From: Dictyophora rubrovolvata
Lineage: Eukaryota > Basidiomycota > Agaricomycetes > Phallales > Phallaceae
Reading direction: 5' to 3'
Assembly (NCBI GenBank): GCA_029959195.1
Contig: CP114122.1
Coordinates: 1,364,001 to 1,428,000 of the forward strand
Length of the DNA stretch: 64,000 nt
Shown here: positions 22,105 through 34,261 of the stretch, piece by piece
How positions within the stretch are numbered: position 1 is the first letter of the stretch
How the letters are laid out: the number at the start of each line of letters is the position of its first letter
Notes under the pieces: generated by a model
The model's input: only the letters and a program-made list of their open reading frames with translations
Told to the model about the DNA's origin: nothing
Databases searched by the model: none
Made by a program: the position numbers and the translations under genes

Positions 22105-22897
22105 TAGGATCATAAACATTTCGGACCATGGCTCTTTTACTCGAACACGGCGGAACAGCAGAACTTTTCGATGCTGCGAAAAAAATAATATAATTATTAT
22201 AACATTTGAGCCTCCCCTTTAGAATAACGAAAACGGATCAAGTGTCACTCCTGGACTGCAAGAAACTACCGCTAAATTCCCAATGATACCAGCGTTGATT
22301 ACTCCCGAGACTAATGGGAGAGTGTCAGCAACTTGGGAAACAATGACGAATCATGGATAAATCGGCCTCAAGTGTAAGAATCAGTCACAGATCAGTTTGT
22401 TTCAGTATATATTTAATCAAATACTGAAAATTTTCCCCCTCATGAAGTGTTGGGGCTCCTTCCACCAAAATAGTAGAAACATGATTTGTCAAAGTTTTTT
22501 GTGCCCACTCCCGCTTTTTTTCCAAATCTGGCGCACCGATGGACGACACTCAAAGTTGGAGCCGGTCCATATGCCCTTTTCTTGCTCCCTTCAACGACAA
22601 CGGAGTTTCGAACTGTGCCACACATGTGGGAAGTATTTCATATGATTTTTCGGGACCATGATGACACGTAGCTTTAAGTGCCGAAGCCATTTTTACGCGG
22701 AGGCCACTATCACTCACTAGTCACTCGTGTTCTTCTTAAATAAGGACATAGCAGACAGTAGAGACCGTCAAAGCTGCCAGGTACAGCTAGGTGCCTAGGC
22801 TATAGCGAGGAGACAAAAGATCGACCCGAGCGGAGAGAAAAAATAATAGGAAAAGTCTCGATACATAGGGCTCGGCCCCACGAGACTTTACAGACTT

Positions 22898-22918
22898 ACA
22901 CACACACACACACACACA
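22898..22918. repeat. (CA)n microsatellite
   Basis: About ten ACAC dinucleotide units. Confidence 0.9.
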
Positions 22919-25900
22919 GCTAGGTCCACTGTTTCTCCATGACAATTGACCATCTGGTCTTTCCGGGAAGCGCTGAAAGGCGTACACACGATAATATACC
23001 ACAAATACCAGGTACGGTTTTAAGGGGAAAGTTGAGATCCTTGTTCTAGGAACGAAGCTTAGATTTAACCCTTTCTTTTTACTGCTCAGAACTCGGAATA
23101 CAGTAATCACCCTAGCCGACTAACATCGAAAACTGACTTGAAACTGTACACAAGGCTAAAGTATCGTCTTAATCTCAGCGATGAGGTTGCCCAGCTATAC
23201 GTATTATTTGTTTTTCGGAGGATCTAGCGAGAGGTCCCGGTCATCACCTTGGCTTGTTGACAGTCGGTGGAAGCCAATGCTGGAGGCTAATAGGAGTCAC
23301 GCTATGTGACGGGCTCGGCAAAAGCTCGAAGGCTACGTTCAATATTGTCTCCTTAGAGTGGCAAATGATGCTGCCCTTGTTAAAACTGAAATCTACGATT
23401 GAGAGTATGCGGCCGGACTTATTATATTCACGTAACTCTCGACGCTCAGCACACGGTTTAAAGCATATCGGTCTACCTAGCGTTATGGAAGGACAAGCTT
23501 GCAAATGGTACCCATCCCATCGAGATAATTGATACTTTGGACACGGTTCATGATGATTGAAAAGAAGGCGACAAAAAGCGGCCGTTCTCGCTGCGTTAGG
23601 ATCAGTTCAAGACGAATGGATTGTGCGACGATATCATGTGCCACCTGTCCGCGCTCAGCAGTTCAACGCTGGAAAGGCCATTTATATTTTATTGCCCAGG
23701 CCATCCTTAGGACATAAAAGCACGTACTATCCTTCCGTCTTCAGCCTAAGAATCTTCCAGCGATGACATTTGATTTTCTTACTATCCTATCCACTGGTAC
23801 TCACACATATTTTATTGTGACAGAAAGATTTCAATCGCGATTGCAACTACTTTTCGAGCTCATGCTAAGTTGAATGAGTCCCTGGTCGTGGAAATCTGTC
23901 TTTTTCAAGGTCAACGCACAAGTCTCTTATAGCCAACTGGCATTATATGCGGCGCAACTCATGCAAAGCATCCTCCTACGTTCTTATCTCTCGATGACAT
24001 TTCCTGGACATGTACGCCGATGGGAGACTTCCCTGCTATCACGTTGTATTGCTTTTTAGCCATGAAAAGCCGGGTTTATCCGCAATACCGACGCCCATCG
24101 GAGGCACCTCGTCCACAGTCCCTGCAGGTTTCTCTTCTTTTCGCGCCTAACACGTAATGAATATGAGAAGGCTGATTAGCCAGCCACTACGTTAGCGTTT
24201 TCAGTCTTCACAAGTGAAATGCATTCGGGCCATACCAGGAAGATTTATCATTCACTAATAGACTTCCTGCAATCACAACCCCGAGATGTTGTTGCAGGCT
24301 GCGATATTGTTTACTGGAGACTCATCAAGGGCTGCCACCGCCGTCTCTCGTCGTACCCTTGCTCTTTATGATACCATCCAATTTTACCTTCCAAGAGGAT
24401 GTATTATGCATGTCCATCCCGAGCTTCATTCGGTCATCATACTTACACATCACTCGTATTCTACGTTCATCGGCCTCTGTGACGACACAGAGATTTGAAT
24501 CCAGGACCCTGAGTAGGCATGCAGTGCTCTACTTTTATCAGACCTTGTTATTCATCGCCGTAAGATAAGCGGCTGTCTGTCTGGACTTCTTGATCTTGTC
24601 CACATATGTACCACCCGTGGTTATCGCGTCTTACGACAACAGCATACTCACAGTTACAGTCCAGTGGTATTTTCAACACTTTCTCGCTCATAACATAATA
24701 AACACACACGTATCTCATTACTTCCAAACAACGGTAACGCTTAAGATGATTAGAATGAAGTAACCACCCGAATTTGAGGGGGAGATGGGCGTATTGAGTT
24801 AAAGTGACAAGGCTGGCTTGGATATGACTGCGACCAGTGGACTTCTGGCTGCGACTCGGAATTCTCCGATCGGCGGCCTCTTCCAGCTCGGAATCTTTTT
24901 CGTGTCGTTCTTGATCTTCTTTTCCTCATTGTCATCTGTCAGTTGAGCTGAGGAAACCCGTTATACTACGAGTCAAGACAATCATACATCTGACGTCTGA
25001 AATGCTGCCGTAACCGTGTCATCGTATGTGTTGGATCTTTACACATCTCTTGGAAAACTCAATCGGTCCGAGTTATTTATTTTTTTCTGTTCTCCGCTCG
25101 TTCACAAACAAGACTTGAACGGGGAACGTTGGACAAACGGATAAACTGGGCCGTGAACAATTGGCAGTTTGACTTCAGCATGAATCGAGGAATTATTCTC
25201 TCAAACTAGACACTGCAGCAGCCGTTGTGTTGGTACTTCGAACCCCTTTGTTGGCCACAAAACAGTACCGCGGCAGAATATCATCTCTGGTGACAGAACA
25301 GACCAGCTGTTTCGAATTCAAGTTGGTATCGGAATGGACACATAGGGATGCTGTTCAAAGCCCGTCCTATCAGATGCATGTCGTCATATCGTCTCAACAG
25401 AGAGAACCCCGACCTTATTCGAGATGGAATATGGCTCATGTGATCCCACGTGTCCCAACCCAGGTGCCTAATACCCACACGATGATGGTATATATTATTA
25501 TTATGGCGCCCCTTGATCATTTGCAAAATGACGCGATTGCTCCAAAGGTTGGCCGCAAATGCAAAAAACCATGGAAACCTCATTATTTTGATCAACACTA
25601 TTGTTCACACTTAACAACAATAATTCGGGTGGTTCGAAGTAATTCGCGAGTCACTCGGGAATTCCATGATGGCCACACCGCTTCTTTGCATCGCACCAGT
25701 GCTTGAAATTCAGTGGTGTTCCTTGTTTCCTAGATAAGAAACCAGGTTCGAATGGATGTCTTATTTCAAGTTAGACTTCATCGATTAGCCCACGATATGT
25801 ACATATCGAGACAAAACAAGTTCGGATCTAACTTCGCGTCTTCCGGCCATCTCTCCAAGACTTAGCTAGACAGCCATTGTCTTTTTTTATTGGCTTTTCA

Positions 25901-26130
25901 AACTACGATGTTTCGGCTTCCTGAAATAGCATTATCAAAGATACGAATATTCGTTTGCATTTCGAAAGCTAAACAATCTATCGAAGAAGTCTCATCTTAA
26001 GTAATTGGAATTGTTTCCAGTGAAGTTTATTGGTGGTGCATTGTAAAAACCCTGTTTTTCGGTTCCTCATAACTGACGTTTATTGTGGAGTGGATACGGT
26101 CTTGATAACAAATGACATCGGTCTTCCAAG

Positions 26131-26150
26131 AATATATATATATATATATA
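26131..26150. promoter_or_regulatory. (AT)n run in the promoter of the first CipC-like gene
   Basis: Ten AT dinucleotides about 78 bp upstream of the ATG at 26228, followed by AAGCGC. The position is suitable for a TATA-type element. A pyrimidine-rich stretch lies between it and the ATG. Confidence 0.5.
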
Positions 26151-26227
26151 AGCGCAGGGCTAGTTGAACTGCGATATTTCACCACTCAAGCCTTTTCCCT
26201 CACTTATTACTCTCATAACGATTAAAC

Positions 26228-26754
26228 ATGGGTTGGTTCGATAGCTTCAACGGTGCAGGTGCTGCTGACCAGGTTCGATACAAACGTCTCTTCAATCGAG
26301 GATGCATTATGTCTCTGATACACAAAATCTCTTCTTAGGTCAATGGCTCTCCTCACAAGGCTGAATTAAGCCACGAACTTCTTGCTGCTGCTGCAAGCTA
26401 CGAAGCCGCAAAGGCCTATGAGAAACACGTCGCCAGCAAGGGCAGGCCTGACAATCACGCGTAAGCAGTTTTCAGGGTGGACGCATCCTGACAGTCATCT
26501 CCATCAGCATTTGACGCTTTCGTTTCACGTTCACAGAGAAGCCAAACAAATCTTAGCTGCTTTAGCTGGTGGCGTCGTTGACAAACTAGTTGAAAGCAAA
26601 GGGTAAGCCCCTGTTGTACTCGTTTTGCTATTGGCATTTTTTATATTTCTTTTTCTTTAGTCTCGATTTCATCGACAAACAGAAGGCCAAGCGCCATGCG
26701 GAAGCCCATATTGAAGAAAGTTTCACCGAGGAGACCTTCCAGACTATTAATTAA
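26228..26754 (+). CDS. CipC-like DUF3759 protein, copy A
   Basis: Exons 26228-26272, 26339-26460, 26537-26602 and 26661-26754 give 108 residues: MGWFDSFNGAGAADQ, VNGSPHKAELSHELLAAAAS, EAKQILAALAGGVVDKLVES, LDFIDKQKAKRHAEAHIEES. The MGWFD start, the HKAELSHELLAAAASYEAAK block and LDFIDKQKAK are hallmarks of the DUF3759 family named after Aspergillus CipC, a cytosolic protein of unknown biochemistry induced by concanamycin and during stress or biotrophic growth. No signal peptide is present. A close tandem paralog follows 0.4 kb downstream with the same intron positions. Confidence 0.92.
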
Positions 26755-27167
26755 AGGACGAAATTGTATTACTGTCATGCAAAAAATATATTGAAATGTT
26801 TATTGTAGTTGAATATATGCGCGTGCCCTGAATAAAAGTTCAAACATATTACTGTTGAGCATGTCATTTGCAAACGCACATCTTTGGGCTCAAAAACCTA
26901 TAATTAATAAATAATTATTACGAGTATTATTGAGGGAATTTCTAATCAGAGTACATTTTGTGATATGATATTTGATTAATGATCAGGCTTTGTCGTCTGA
27001 TCGATAAGATTATCTAACGACGCTGTTTCCCTTGGATATTTTTAGTCGGAGATTATGTCTCACCTTAGGAAAGTTATTTAAACGGCCAATTTGTCTCTCG
27101 TATCGATATCTCTCTCTTCAATACCTCTTCCTCACCAGTAAATAACACACATATTATCATATAAACT
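26755..27167. other. Spacer between the two CipC-like genes
   Basis: 413 bases, AT-rich, holding the 3' flank of copy A and the promoter of copy B. No coding content. Confidence 0.6.
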
Positions 27168-27684
27168 ATGGGTTGGTTTGATAATTCCCACGAAGAAATC
27201 TACAACCAGGTCCGTATTAGAGCAGCGGGTCCTCACTTCTCCTACATTCAACACCATATTTGTTTCAGTACCAGAATACCGAGCCCGAGCAACACAAGGC
27301 GAAGTTGAGTCACGAGCTCATCGCGGCTGCTGCTTCATACGAAGCTGCAAAAGCATATGAAAAGCACTGTGCTGCTAACGGACAGCCGGAAAGCCATGCG
27401 TACGTTGTGATTCACCTTTTTGCGTGAAAAACATATTTCCAATCAACCGTTCCCTGTTTACAGTAAAGCAAAGGAAATCATGGCAGGCTTTGCCGGCGCC
27501 TTCATTGATCGTGAATTTGAAACCAAAGGGTGAGTGGCGTCGAACTGTCATGCATATAACTGCTCGACAAACCAAAAATTACATCGCCAGTCTCGATTTC
27601 CTCGACAAACAAAAGGCCAAACATAATGCTAAAGAGCACATCAATGAATCTTACACTGAGGAGATCTACACCAGCAACTACTAA
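27168..27684 (+). CDS. CipC-like DUF3759 protein, copy B
   Basis: Exons 27168-27209, 27269-27399, 27464-27529 and 27591-27684 give 110 residues: MGWFDNSHEEIYNQ, YQNTEPEQHKAKLSHELIAA, KAKEIMAGFAGAFIDREFET, LDFLDKQKAKHNAKEHINES. Exons 3 and 4 have exactly the same lengths as in copy A (66 and 94 nt) and the phases match, so the pair arose by tandem duplication. Copy B keeps the more typical DUF3759 features, such as AGFAGAFIDREFETKG. Its function is unknown beyond stress-linked expression reported for the family. Confidence 0.92.
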
Positions 27685-27859
27685 ACTTTATGACGAAATT
27701 TATTAGGTGTATTATACTAAAGAAGTAAATCGCGAATAAACCAGTTTCGTGTAAACAAATCTCGACCATTTTCAATTTGTACAAGTATGATCAGAACCTA
27801 CATTATGATGGTTTTACAAGTCCTTTTTTTTACACAATTATTTCGAACAAGCAAGACAA

Positions 27860-30645
27860 TTAATGAAACGAGATCTCCCAAACTCTGAGACTTCCATCAG
27901 CGCCTCCGCCCAACAGCTTCCCTTTCCCGTTTTCGACCGACTTCGGTACCCATGCAACACGCCACGCACCATTTGGAATTGCGTTTTTTATGGCAATAAT
28001 TTTCAACGGCTTTTAATAAAATAAAATCATATAGTACGGCTTGAGATATAGTGCTTCGACCCTTCTTACCTTGGCAACATCCCAGACATATATATGAGTA
28101 TCTAACGATGCTGATGCGATATGAGCACCATCGGGTGTCCATGCGAGAGAATATATTCTTGACGAGTGATGCGTCCATGTAGATATCAACGCCTAGGAAA
28201 GGAACAATGCAATCAAAACGTTGCTATACCATGTGATAGAAACGATCGTAGTGACTATTTACCTTACACTCTTTCATATCATAAACGACTACCTTGCCGG
28301 CGCTCTAGTGATAAGCGTATACTGTCAATGGACTCGTTTGCTTTATGCATAGCTTCTTGGGCACTCACATCTCCAGCGGCAAGCATGTCTCCATTTGGGC
28401 TAAAGCTCACCGCAGTGACTGCGCCTTTCTGCGCTTCAGAAAGTTCACCTGACTCTGTAAGCGTTCCATTGCTATTCCAGAGATAGAGATGTATCTTCTT
28501 ATCCTGACGACGGAAATAGATCATTAAGCGACTTTTAAGCGAGATTTCTGAGTCATGTTAACTTACTTCTCCGCCTACAGCAACAATATTACTAGTAGCA
28601 ACAGCAATTGATGCGCAGTTGTACTTCAAAGTCAGTGATGTTACTTTCTGTGTTCCACGGAGCACCTCTATGCTTGAAATGCCAGCGACGAATATATGGC
28701 CATCCGAAGGACTAGTGGCAATTGCTTTAGCTTGAGATGAAAGTGGATATATAGAACTACAAAAGGCAACATAATGAGAAGAAAGCGTCGATGTACATCG
28801 AGTGTGTAGCACATACGGTGAAAATGAAGCAGCGACCTTTGGACCAACATTGATTGCACGTAGTTTGTCATCAATACCGACGCTCCAGATACTCTGTTGG
28901 TGACCGGTCATGTCGACAATTAAACTCGTGTATCCCGCCCCGGTTACACGTTTAAAGCCTTGAATAGGATCGGCATTGGAAGGTTCATCTAACGATAGGC
29001 TATGAACTTTCCCATCTGATGAACCGACGAAGAACGAAGGTGGGTCATCAAGTAACGTCCCAGTCGTTATGGATTTAACTGGGGCCTTTATTAGTTGTGG
29101 CGTTAGTGCTACGATCTAGATCAAGGAATAGTGTAAGGCTGAGTTTACCTCCATAACTCTGACAGGCTCAACACCTGCCCGTGGATCGAAGACATTGAGA
29201 ACCCCCGCGAGGTTTAAACTTATGATAACATTAGAACTAGTCCATGTGTTCCCAAGTTGATGATTTTCGATACCGGTGCCCAGTTGCCAGGTTGTCGTTG
29301 CCTTAGCCGCTTCGACATCCCCTAATATTCAGTCGAAGCAAAACCATTAGGGTGAAAACACAAGGGCAAATTAACAAAACAAACATAATTTAACGGTGCA
29401 GTCTCCCGAAGAAGTTACAATAGATTTGCTATCTGGTGACCATGACGCCGCAAACTAAGGGTGAGGAAAAGTAATCAGTCACTTACAAGCCCACATAGAA
29501 AAGGGTTGCTCGCTTACAATTGTTCCTTTATGAGCTGTTTTGTTATTGAGATCTACAAGCTCCGTGCTTTGGTCACCAGACGTGCCATCCCATATAAATA
29601 GGCGATAGTCAGCGCCTCCAGATACGAAGTGACTTCCTGATGGAGCATACGCAACAGTGTGGACGAAATTTGTGTGGGCTTTAAGAGTCTACGATGATAG
29701 TTTGCGCATTTTTATCCTCCATATCGACAAGAGTGTTACCTTTAGGTACTTGTAGGGCGCTCCTATACGAGGATTATTTAATCGACATGGAATGATACTT
29801 GGAAAGGAAAAAAGTTTGAAATGTCTACCCACCCGTATAGAAGACAATGGTACCGTCGTCACCAGCCGTAGCAGCGCGGAAAGGACGTTGATGTCTCATA
29901 GCGACCGCATTTATAGGTCTGCTGTGGCCTATTATTTCGCCTGACGAGGAACCAGTGTCAAATTGAAAGACATGTCCGAATCTGCGAACAAATAACTCAA
30001 TGGCCGCACAAGGTCCAGGTACTAAACAGGTACTTTTCGCGACCTTCTCCAACTGCTATGAGCCGTTTACTTTCACCATCCCAAGACAGATCATTTCTAA
30101 AAAGGGATATTCAAAAAACGAGATCAGAACGCATAAACTACATACTAACATTTTCCCACCAAGTACCTTGTACTCGGATTTCAAGATTTGCTCCGATCCG
30201 ACGACATCCCATATCCTCACTACGATGTAGATCGTTGAGATGCTGTTGCCCACGTTGAATGAGGAAGTGAATTGAACATACCATTCCCTTGAATATCGGC
30301 AGAAGCAGCGTAGAACCCCGAAGGTGAAAAACGCGCGACTGAGGTGGCGTTGACATGTTGACTGTAGACAACATCATTCGCTGAATTCTGGTAACATAGC
30401 ACACTATGAGCTATGTCTGCAACATCCGTAGAAGTGTGTCCGTACTTTCAGATCCTTGATCTACAACCAGTAAACAGGTTAGATGTCATATTTCCATCGC
30501 CCAATCTCTTCAAGAAAGTAATACAAACTATAATGAACCGTCCGTTTGCATAGATGATCTTATCCCCGTGCGTGCCAATCTTGGTCGACGTTCCTCGCGT
30601 CGTTGCGGGATTTGGAGTATATACACGGATAAATCGCGATGACAT
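27860..30645 (-). CDS. AIP1: Actin-interacting protein 1 (WD-repeat, cofilin partner)
   Basis: Many short exons read in order MSSRFIRVYTPNPATTRGTS, GDKIIYANGRFIIIKDLK, NATSVARFSPSGFYAASADI, VRIWDVVGSEQILKSEYKV, FDTGSSSGEIIGHSRPINAV, RPFRAATAGDDGTIVFYTGG, through the second propeller, to WTPDGAHIASASLDTHIYVW and a C-terminus KLLGGGADGSLRVWEISFH. AIP1/WDR1 folds as two seven-bladed propellers and, with cofilin, disassembles actin filaments in cortical patches. The NPATTRGTSTK start and the RAATAGDD segment are diagnostic. More than ten introns are present and the last coding exon ends in TAA at 27860-27862. I did not resolve every exon boundary in the middle. Confidence 0.93.
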
Positions 30646-32455
30646 TGTTTTAAAACTGGAATCGACGCCTTCAGAAGCTGCTATTACAACTGAAAGCTTC
30701 TGTTTTATCAGTTGTTAGCCGTATCACCGTGCGCGGTTAAGTCCGTAGTCGATGATTATGATTGCGGCGCAGACCGCGCTTAGTAAGGGCAAGAGTCCCT
30801 AAAGTCCTTCCCCGTTATGCTCCAGTTATCTATGCTCAATAACGGGGTATTTTTGGATGTTTTATCGACTTGGCTTGAATGAAGGTCTCCAATTGCCTAT
30901 ATCACCCAAAAAGCGTACGTTTTTGGACTGACTAATGTTTTTCTGCTAGAAATCGACACTTACCTCGCAGTGGTTCTGTTCATCTTGAAAATCAAGCGAT
31001 ATCTTGCCTTTGATTACTCATTTGAGTCTTTTCGCCATCTGAGAACGTATAGTACTTCCACGAGCATATGCTACGAATGTAGTATTGAAGTTCTACAAAC
31101 CATCCGTACTCGGTCGTAGTTGCTCAGTCTGTCGACCTATTAAAGCAATCCTCGACCGCACTCTACTGCGTTTTTTTGGTGCACGCTGGCTCCTGACGAT
31201 GCTTTCATCTTCCTGCCCCCATTAAAAGATTCCTCACGGATGTCCATCTTATTAACACCACCGTCGTGACTGAGAGTTTCCGACATTCTTCGGTCCAGCG
31301 CTTGGACGTACGCTGTATATGTGTAAGTGTTTTTCGAAGAACAGGTACTGGCACGCGTTTTTTGTAATGAAGCTTTGCCGAAATCATCAAAGGATCCATT
31401 TACACAATGCTGACGTCGCCTACAGAATTGGCTGTTTTTGTTCCTTACACTGTTCGATGCTATGATGACACTGGGCTTATGATGTCGAACTGCCAATTTT
31501 TAAGTTTGGGTAAGCATTGCAGTGTTAAGATCACCCAGATTCACTATTTATCAGTCAGCAGATAGCTACATTCAATTTGCGCTTTGGAAAGAGAAATGGA
31601 TTCAAACCGACCCCAACAGTTGACGGTTAGAGGAAGTGTACCGTTGTTACGAACCAGAGAAATATTTTCTCCTTCCTTCAGAAAATGTCTTGGTATTCTA
31701 TGATGGTTGACAGGCGCTCACCTCCAATTCAATGATCAGTCAATATCCGTACACTTTCCTTCATGAATTTCCAAGCGTCTTCATGTCGCCAATAACGAAA
31801 TCTATTATTATTCTTTGGCCATTTAGAACACCAATCATCACGTCACTACGAAGCATAGTGGTTTGACAAGTAATCTTTCATTACGCATCGGCTGACCAAA
31901 GATGTCGAGAAGTTTGGAAGAAAGAATATATTCAAATTTGACATGTTTCTCCTCATGTACAACGGCATGTCTATTATGACAGCCAGCAAGTCGTACTGTT
32001 GCTCTTGCTGTCGATCAATCAATGCTAGTGCGTTTCCGTATTTTTAACAGGCTATTCACGTTCACTCACACAGCCATAGATGGTTCAGACAATTGTTCAT
32101 CAAGTCCTAACTTAATTCCGTCTAGGATGGGAATTTCAATTTATGATATTGAAACGGCTGACAGCAAAGTCTTGTATTTGCGATGAAAACATTCTTATTC
32201 TGTAACCATTTCATTTACGACTTCGGAGCAATGAAATCGACAGATATTGGTTAACCTTGTCATTTTCAATTTCACTGCGGCCCTTAAGGAATATGAAACC
32301 TTGAACAGATGCCCTCGGTCCATTCACTTCTCCAGTGCCTTGGAATAGTGCTCTTTGCGTATAAAAAGATGGTGTCCAGGTGTCCAGTTGCCCCAGTTCA
32401 GAAAACACTTTCGAACTTAATCTCTCAAGCTCACTCAAAAGGCTCGTCAGTAGAC
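30646..32455. other. Divergent intergenic region, AIP1 and hydrophobin
   Basis: 1.8 kb between two divergent starts, presumably holding both promoters. A 118-codon minus-strand ORF (31140-31496) has no recognisable content and is not called as a gene. Confidence 0.5.
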
Positions 32456-32939
32456 ATGAAAGTCTTCGCTCCTATCGTCTTTCTCGCGGCTTTGGCAGCA
32501 GCAGCACCATCCCCTCAAGTCATTTCCCAATGCAATACAGGTAACCCCGTATACGATCTCTCATGTCTAACTGTTAAGCCTAACAATTTTTCTTGAGGGT
32601 CCATTACTTGCTGCAACACTCTCCAAAGCACTCAGCAAAGTGCAATTCAGAGCCTTCTGGGTCTCCTTGGCCTTGGAGTCGGTAACGTAGGGGCCATGAT
32701 TGGTTTGGGATGCACTTCGGTCAGCGTTGTGTCAGTATTCCATTACATCAAATACCATAAAAGAAATACTCATAAATTTCCCAATAGTGGTATTGGCAAT
32801 AATGGTTGCACTGCACAAGCTGCGTGCTGCACCGGAAATAGCTTTAATGGCTTGGTATGCAGCTTTGTTTTTCATCTGGGGGTTTTCTTAAACTTCGATA
32901 TGACAGATTTCTGTTGGTTGCAGTCCTATAAATCTCTAA
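32456..32939 (+). CDS. Class I hydrophobin
   Basis: Exons 32456-32540, 32598-32730, 32788-32854 and 32907-32939 give 105 residues. The signal peptide is MKVFAPIVFLAALAAAAPSP. All eight cysteines are present in the hydrophobin order: QC, TCCN, LGCTS, NGCTA, ACCTG, GCSP. The spacing between C3 and C4 is long and hydrophobic (LLGLLGLGVGNVGAM), and the protein ends SPINL, as expected for basidiomycete class I proteins. Hydrophobins are secreted and self-assemble at air-water surfaces to coat aerial hyphae and spores. I chose the ATG at 32456 because it opens the signal peptide; an upstream in-frame ATG at 32309 adds a polar leader. Confidence 0.95.
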
Positions 32940-33769
32940 ACTTCCAACTATTTTTACCAGTCTTTGAACAAATATACTTAAGTTAACCACTACGGAAGAG
33001 TCTTACAATCCAATCAATCGGATACTTTTGAATTTTCAACGTGAAATAGGTCTAACAATGAGGGATCACTAACACATTATATATAGCCTGTAATCCGTAA
33101 TCACAACGTATAAACATTATAATAGCCTAGCCTAATCATGACATAAAATTACAATAATAATAGATATATTCTTTATGAAACAACGACATGACATTGGAAG
33201 AATTATTTTTTGCGATTATGATATGCTACGTGAGACGATGAAGACAGTCGTAAAAAGTCACAAAAAAAGGAGAATGCAAGTCTGTTTGGTTGATGATCGA
33301 AGTATAAGGACAAAGAAGAATCGAGAGGATGAAAAAATAAAATGAAGCAAGAAAAGAAATTGTCCTAAATGAATAGTCATATACTCTTTCCGCTTAGTAT
33401 CTCTGATGATGAAAGAGAGAGAACACAGTACAGTGGAAAAACCGAGTAAGACTTTCTAAATTAGCTGTTGAATAAAACCCTTGGATGCATCCTCTTTACG
33501 TAAAATTAATCATGATCCGCCTCAATGAGGCTTCAGCCACGTAAGGAAAAAGAAAGCGAGAGAAGTTGGGATTGGTATTTGGAAAAACGCCAGGACTCGC
33601 AAAAATGACCCAATAAGTTAATGTATGATCAGAATAATTTGACCCAAAAAGCAAAAGGGAAAGTGAATGGCATCGATTTGAATAAATAAGAGAAAGAAGA
33701 GAAAAAGAATGCGCGTATGGGAGGGGCGACTGCGACATAACTCAACGGCATCGCTTTTCCTCCCAAAAT
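32940..33769. other. Intergenic between convergent genes
   Basis: AT-rich 830 bases between the hydrophobin stop and the CHS4-like stop, with purine-rich patches near 33230-33430. No gene is seen. Confidence 0.6.
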
Positions 33770-34226
33770 TTACATTATAATGCATTCCTTTTCTTCGGCT
33801 TTGGCTGAGCTAAACCCAAGCTCAGCAAATGTTGTAGTGGCATTTCGGGGTGCCGGCGGATTTGAAAAAGCATCGGGTGCGGATTGAGGAGGAGGTGCTT
33901 GATTAGGAGGCGGGCCGCCCTCGTGTCTCCTACCCGGCGGACGTCCAGCCGCGCGACCAGGCTGAATACCAGAGCCAGAAGTAGGTGAAGGGTGTTGTCG
34001 TGCGGGACTGGTACTTTTTCCAGTTGGTGGTCCTGACGGCGGCGGTCCATCCGTCAATGTGTACCTTTTCAAATCACTAAATTGGCGTGGATGCTGACCA
34101 GCGCCCTGGGGTCCTTGACCTTGCGCTCCAAGAGTCTGCGCATGATGGGGAGGACCATGGGGGTGAGGAGACTGAGCTTGAGCAGGCATAGGACCTGGAC
34201 TTTGTCGAAGCGATCGTTGTTGCTGT

Positions 34227-34261
<35 letters not shown>

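Larger units (their letters stand above)
22105..26227. other. 4.1 kb gene desert
   Basis: The longest gene-free stretch in the window. ORFs of 60-159 codons are scattered on both strands, but none can be extended by splicing or matched to a family I know. A CA microsatellite lies at 22898-22918. No terminal repeats or reverse transcriptase or transposase motifs were seen. It could be decayed transposon sequence or ncRNA; neither is supported directly. Confidence 0.5.

Noticed and set aside
25227-25706. A 159-codon plus-strand ORF in the 4.1 kb desert
   Set aside because: No family resemblance, no splice partners and a similar-length ORF on the opposite strand of the same stretch.
31140-31496. 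A 118-codon minus-strand ORF between AIP1 and the hydrophobin gene
   Set aside because: Basic, low-order sequence with no motif; it sits in a divergent promoter region.
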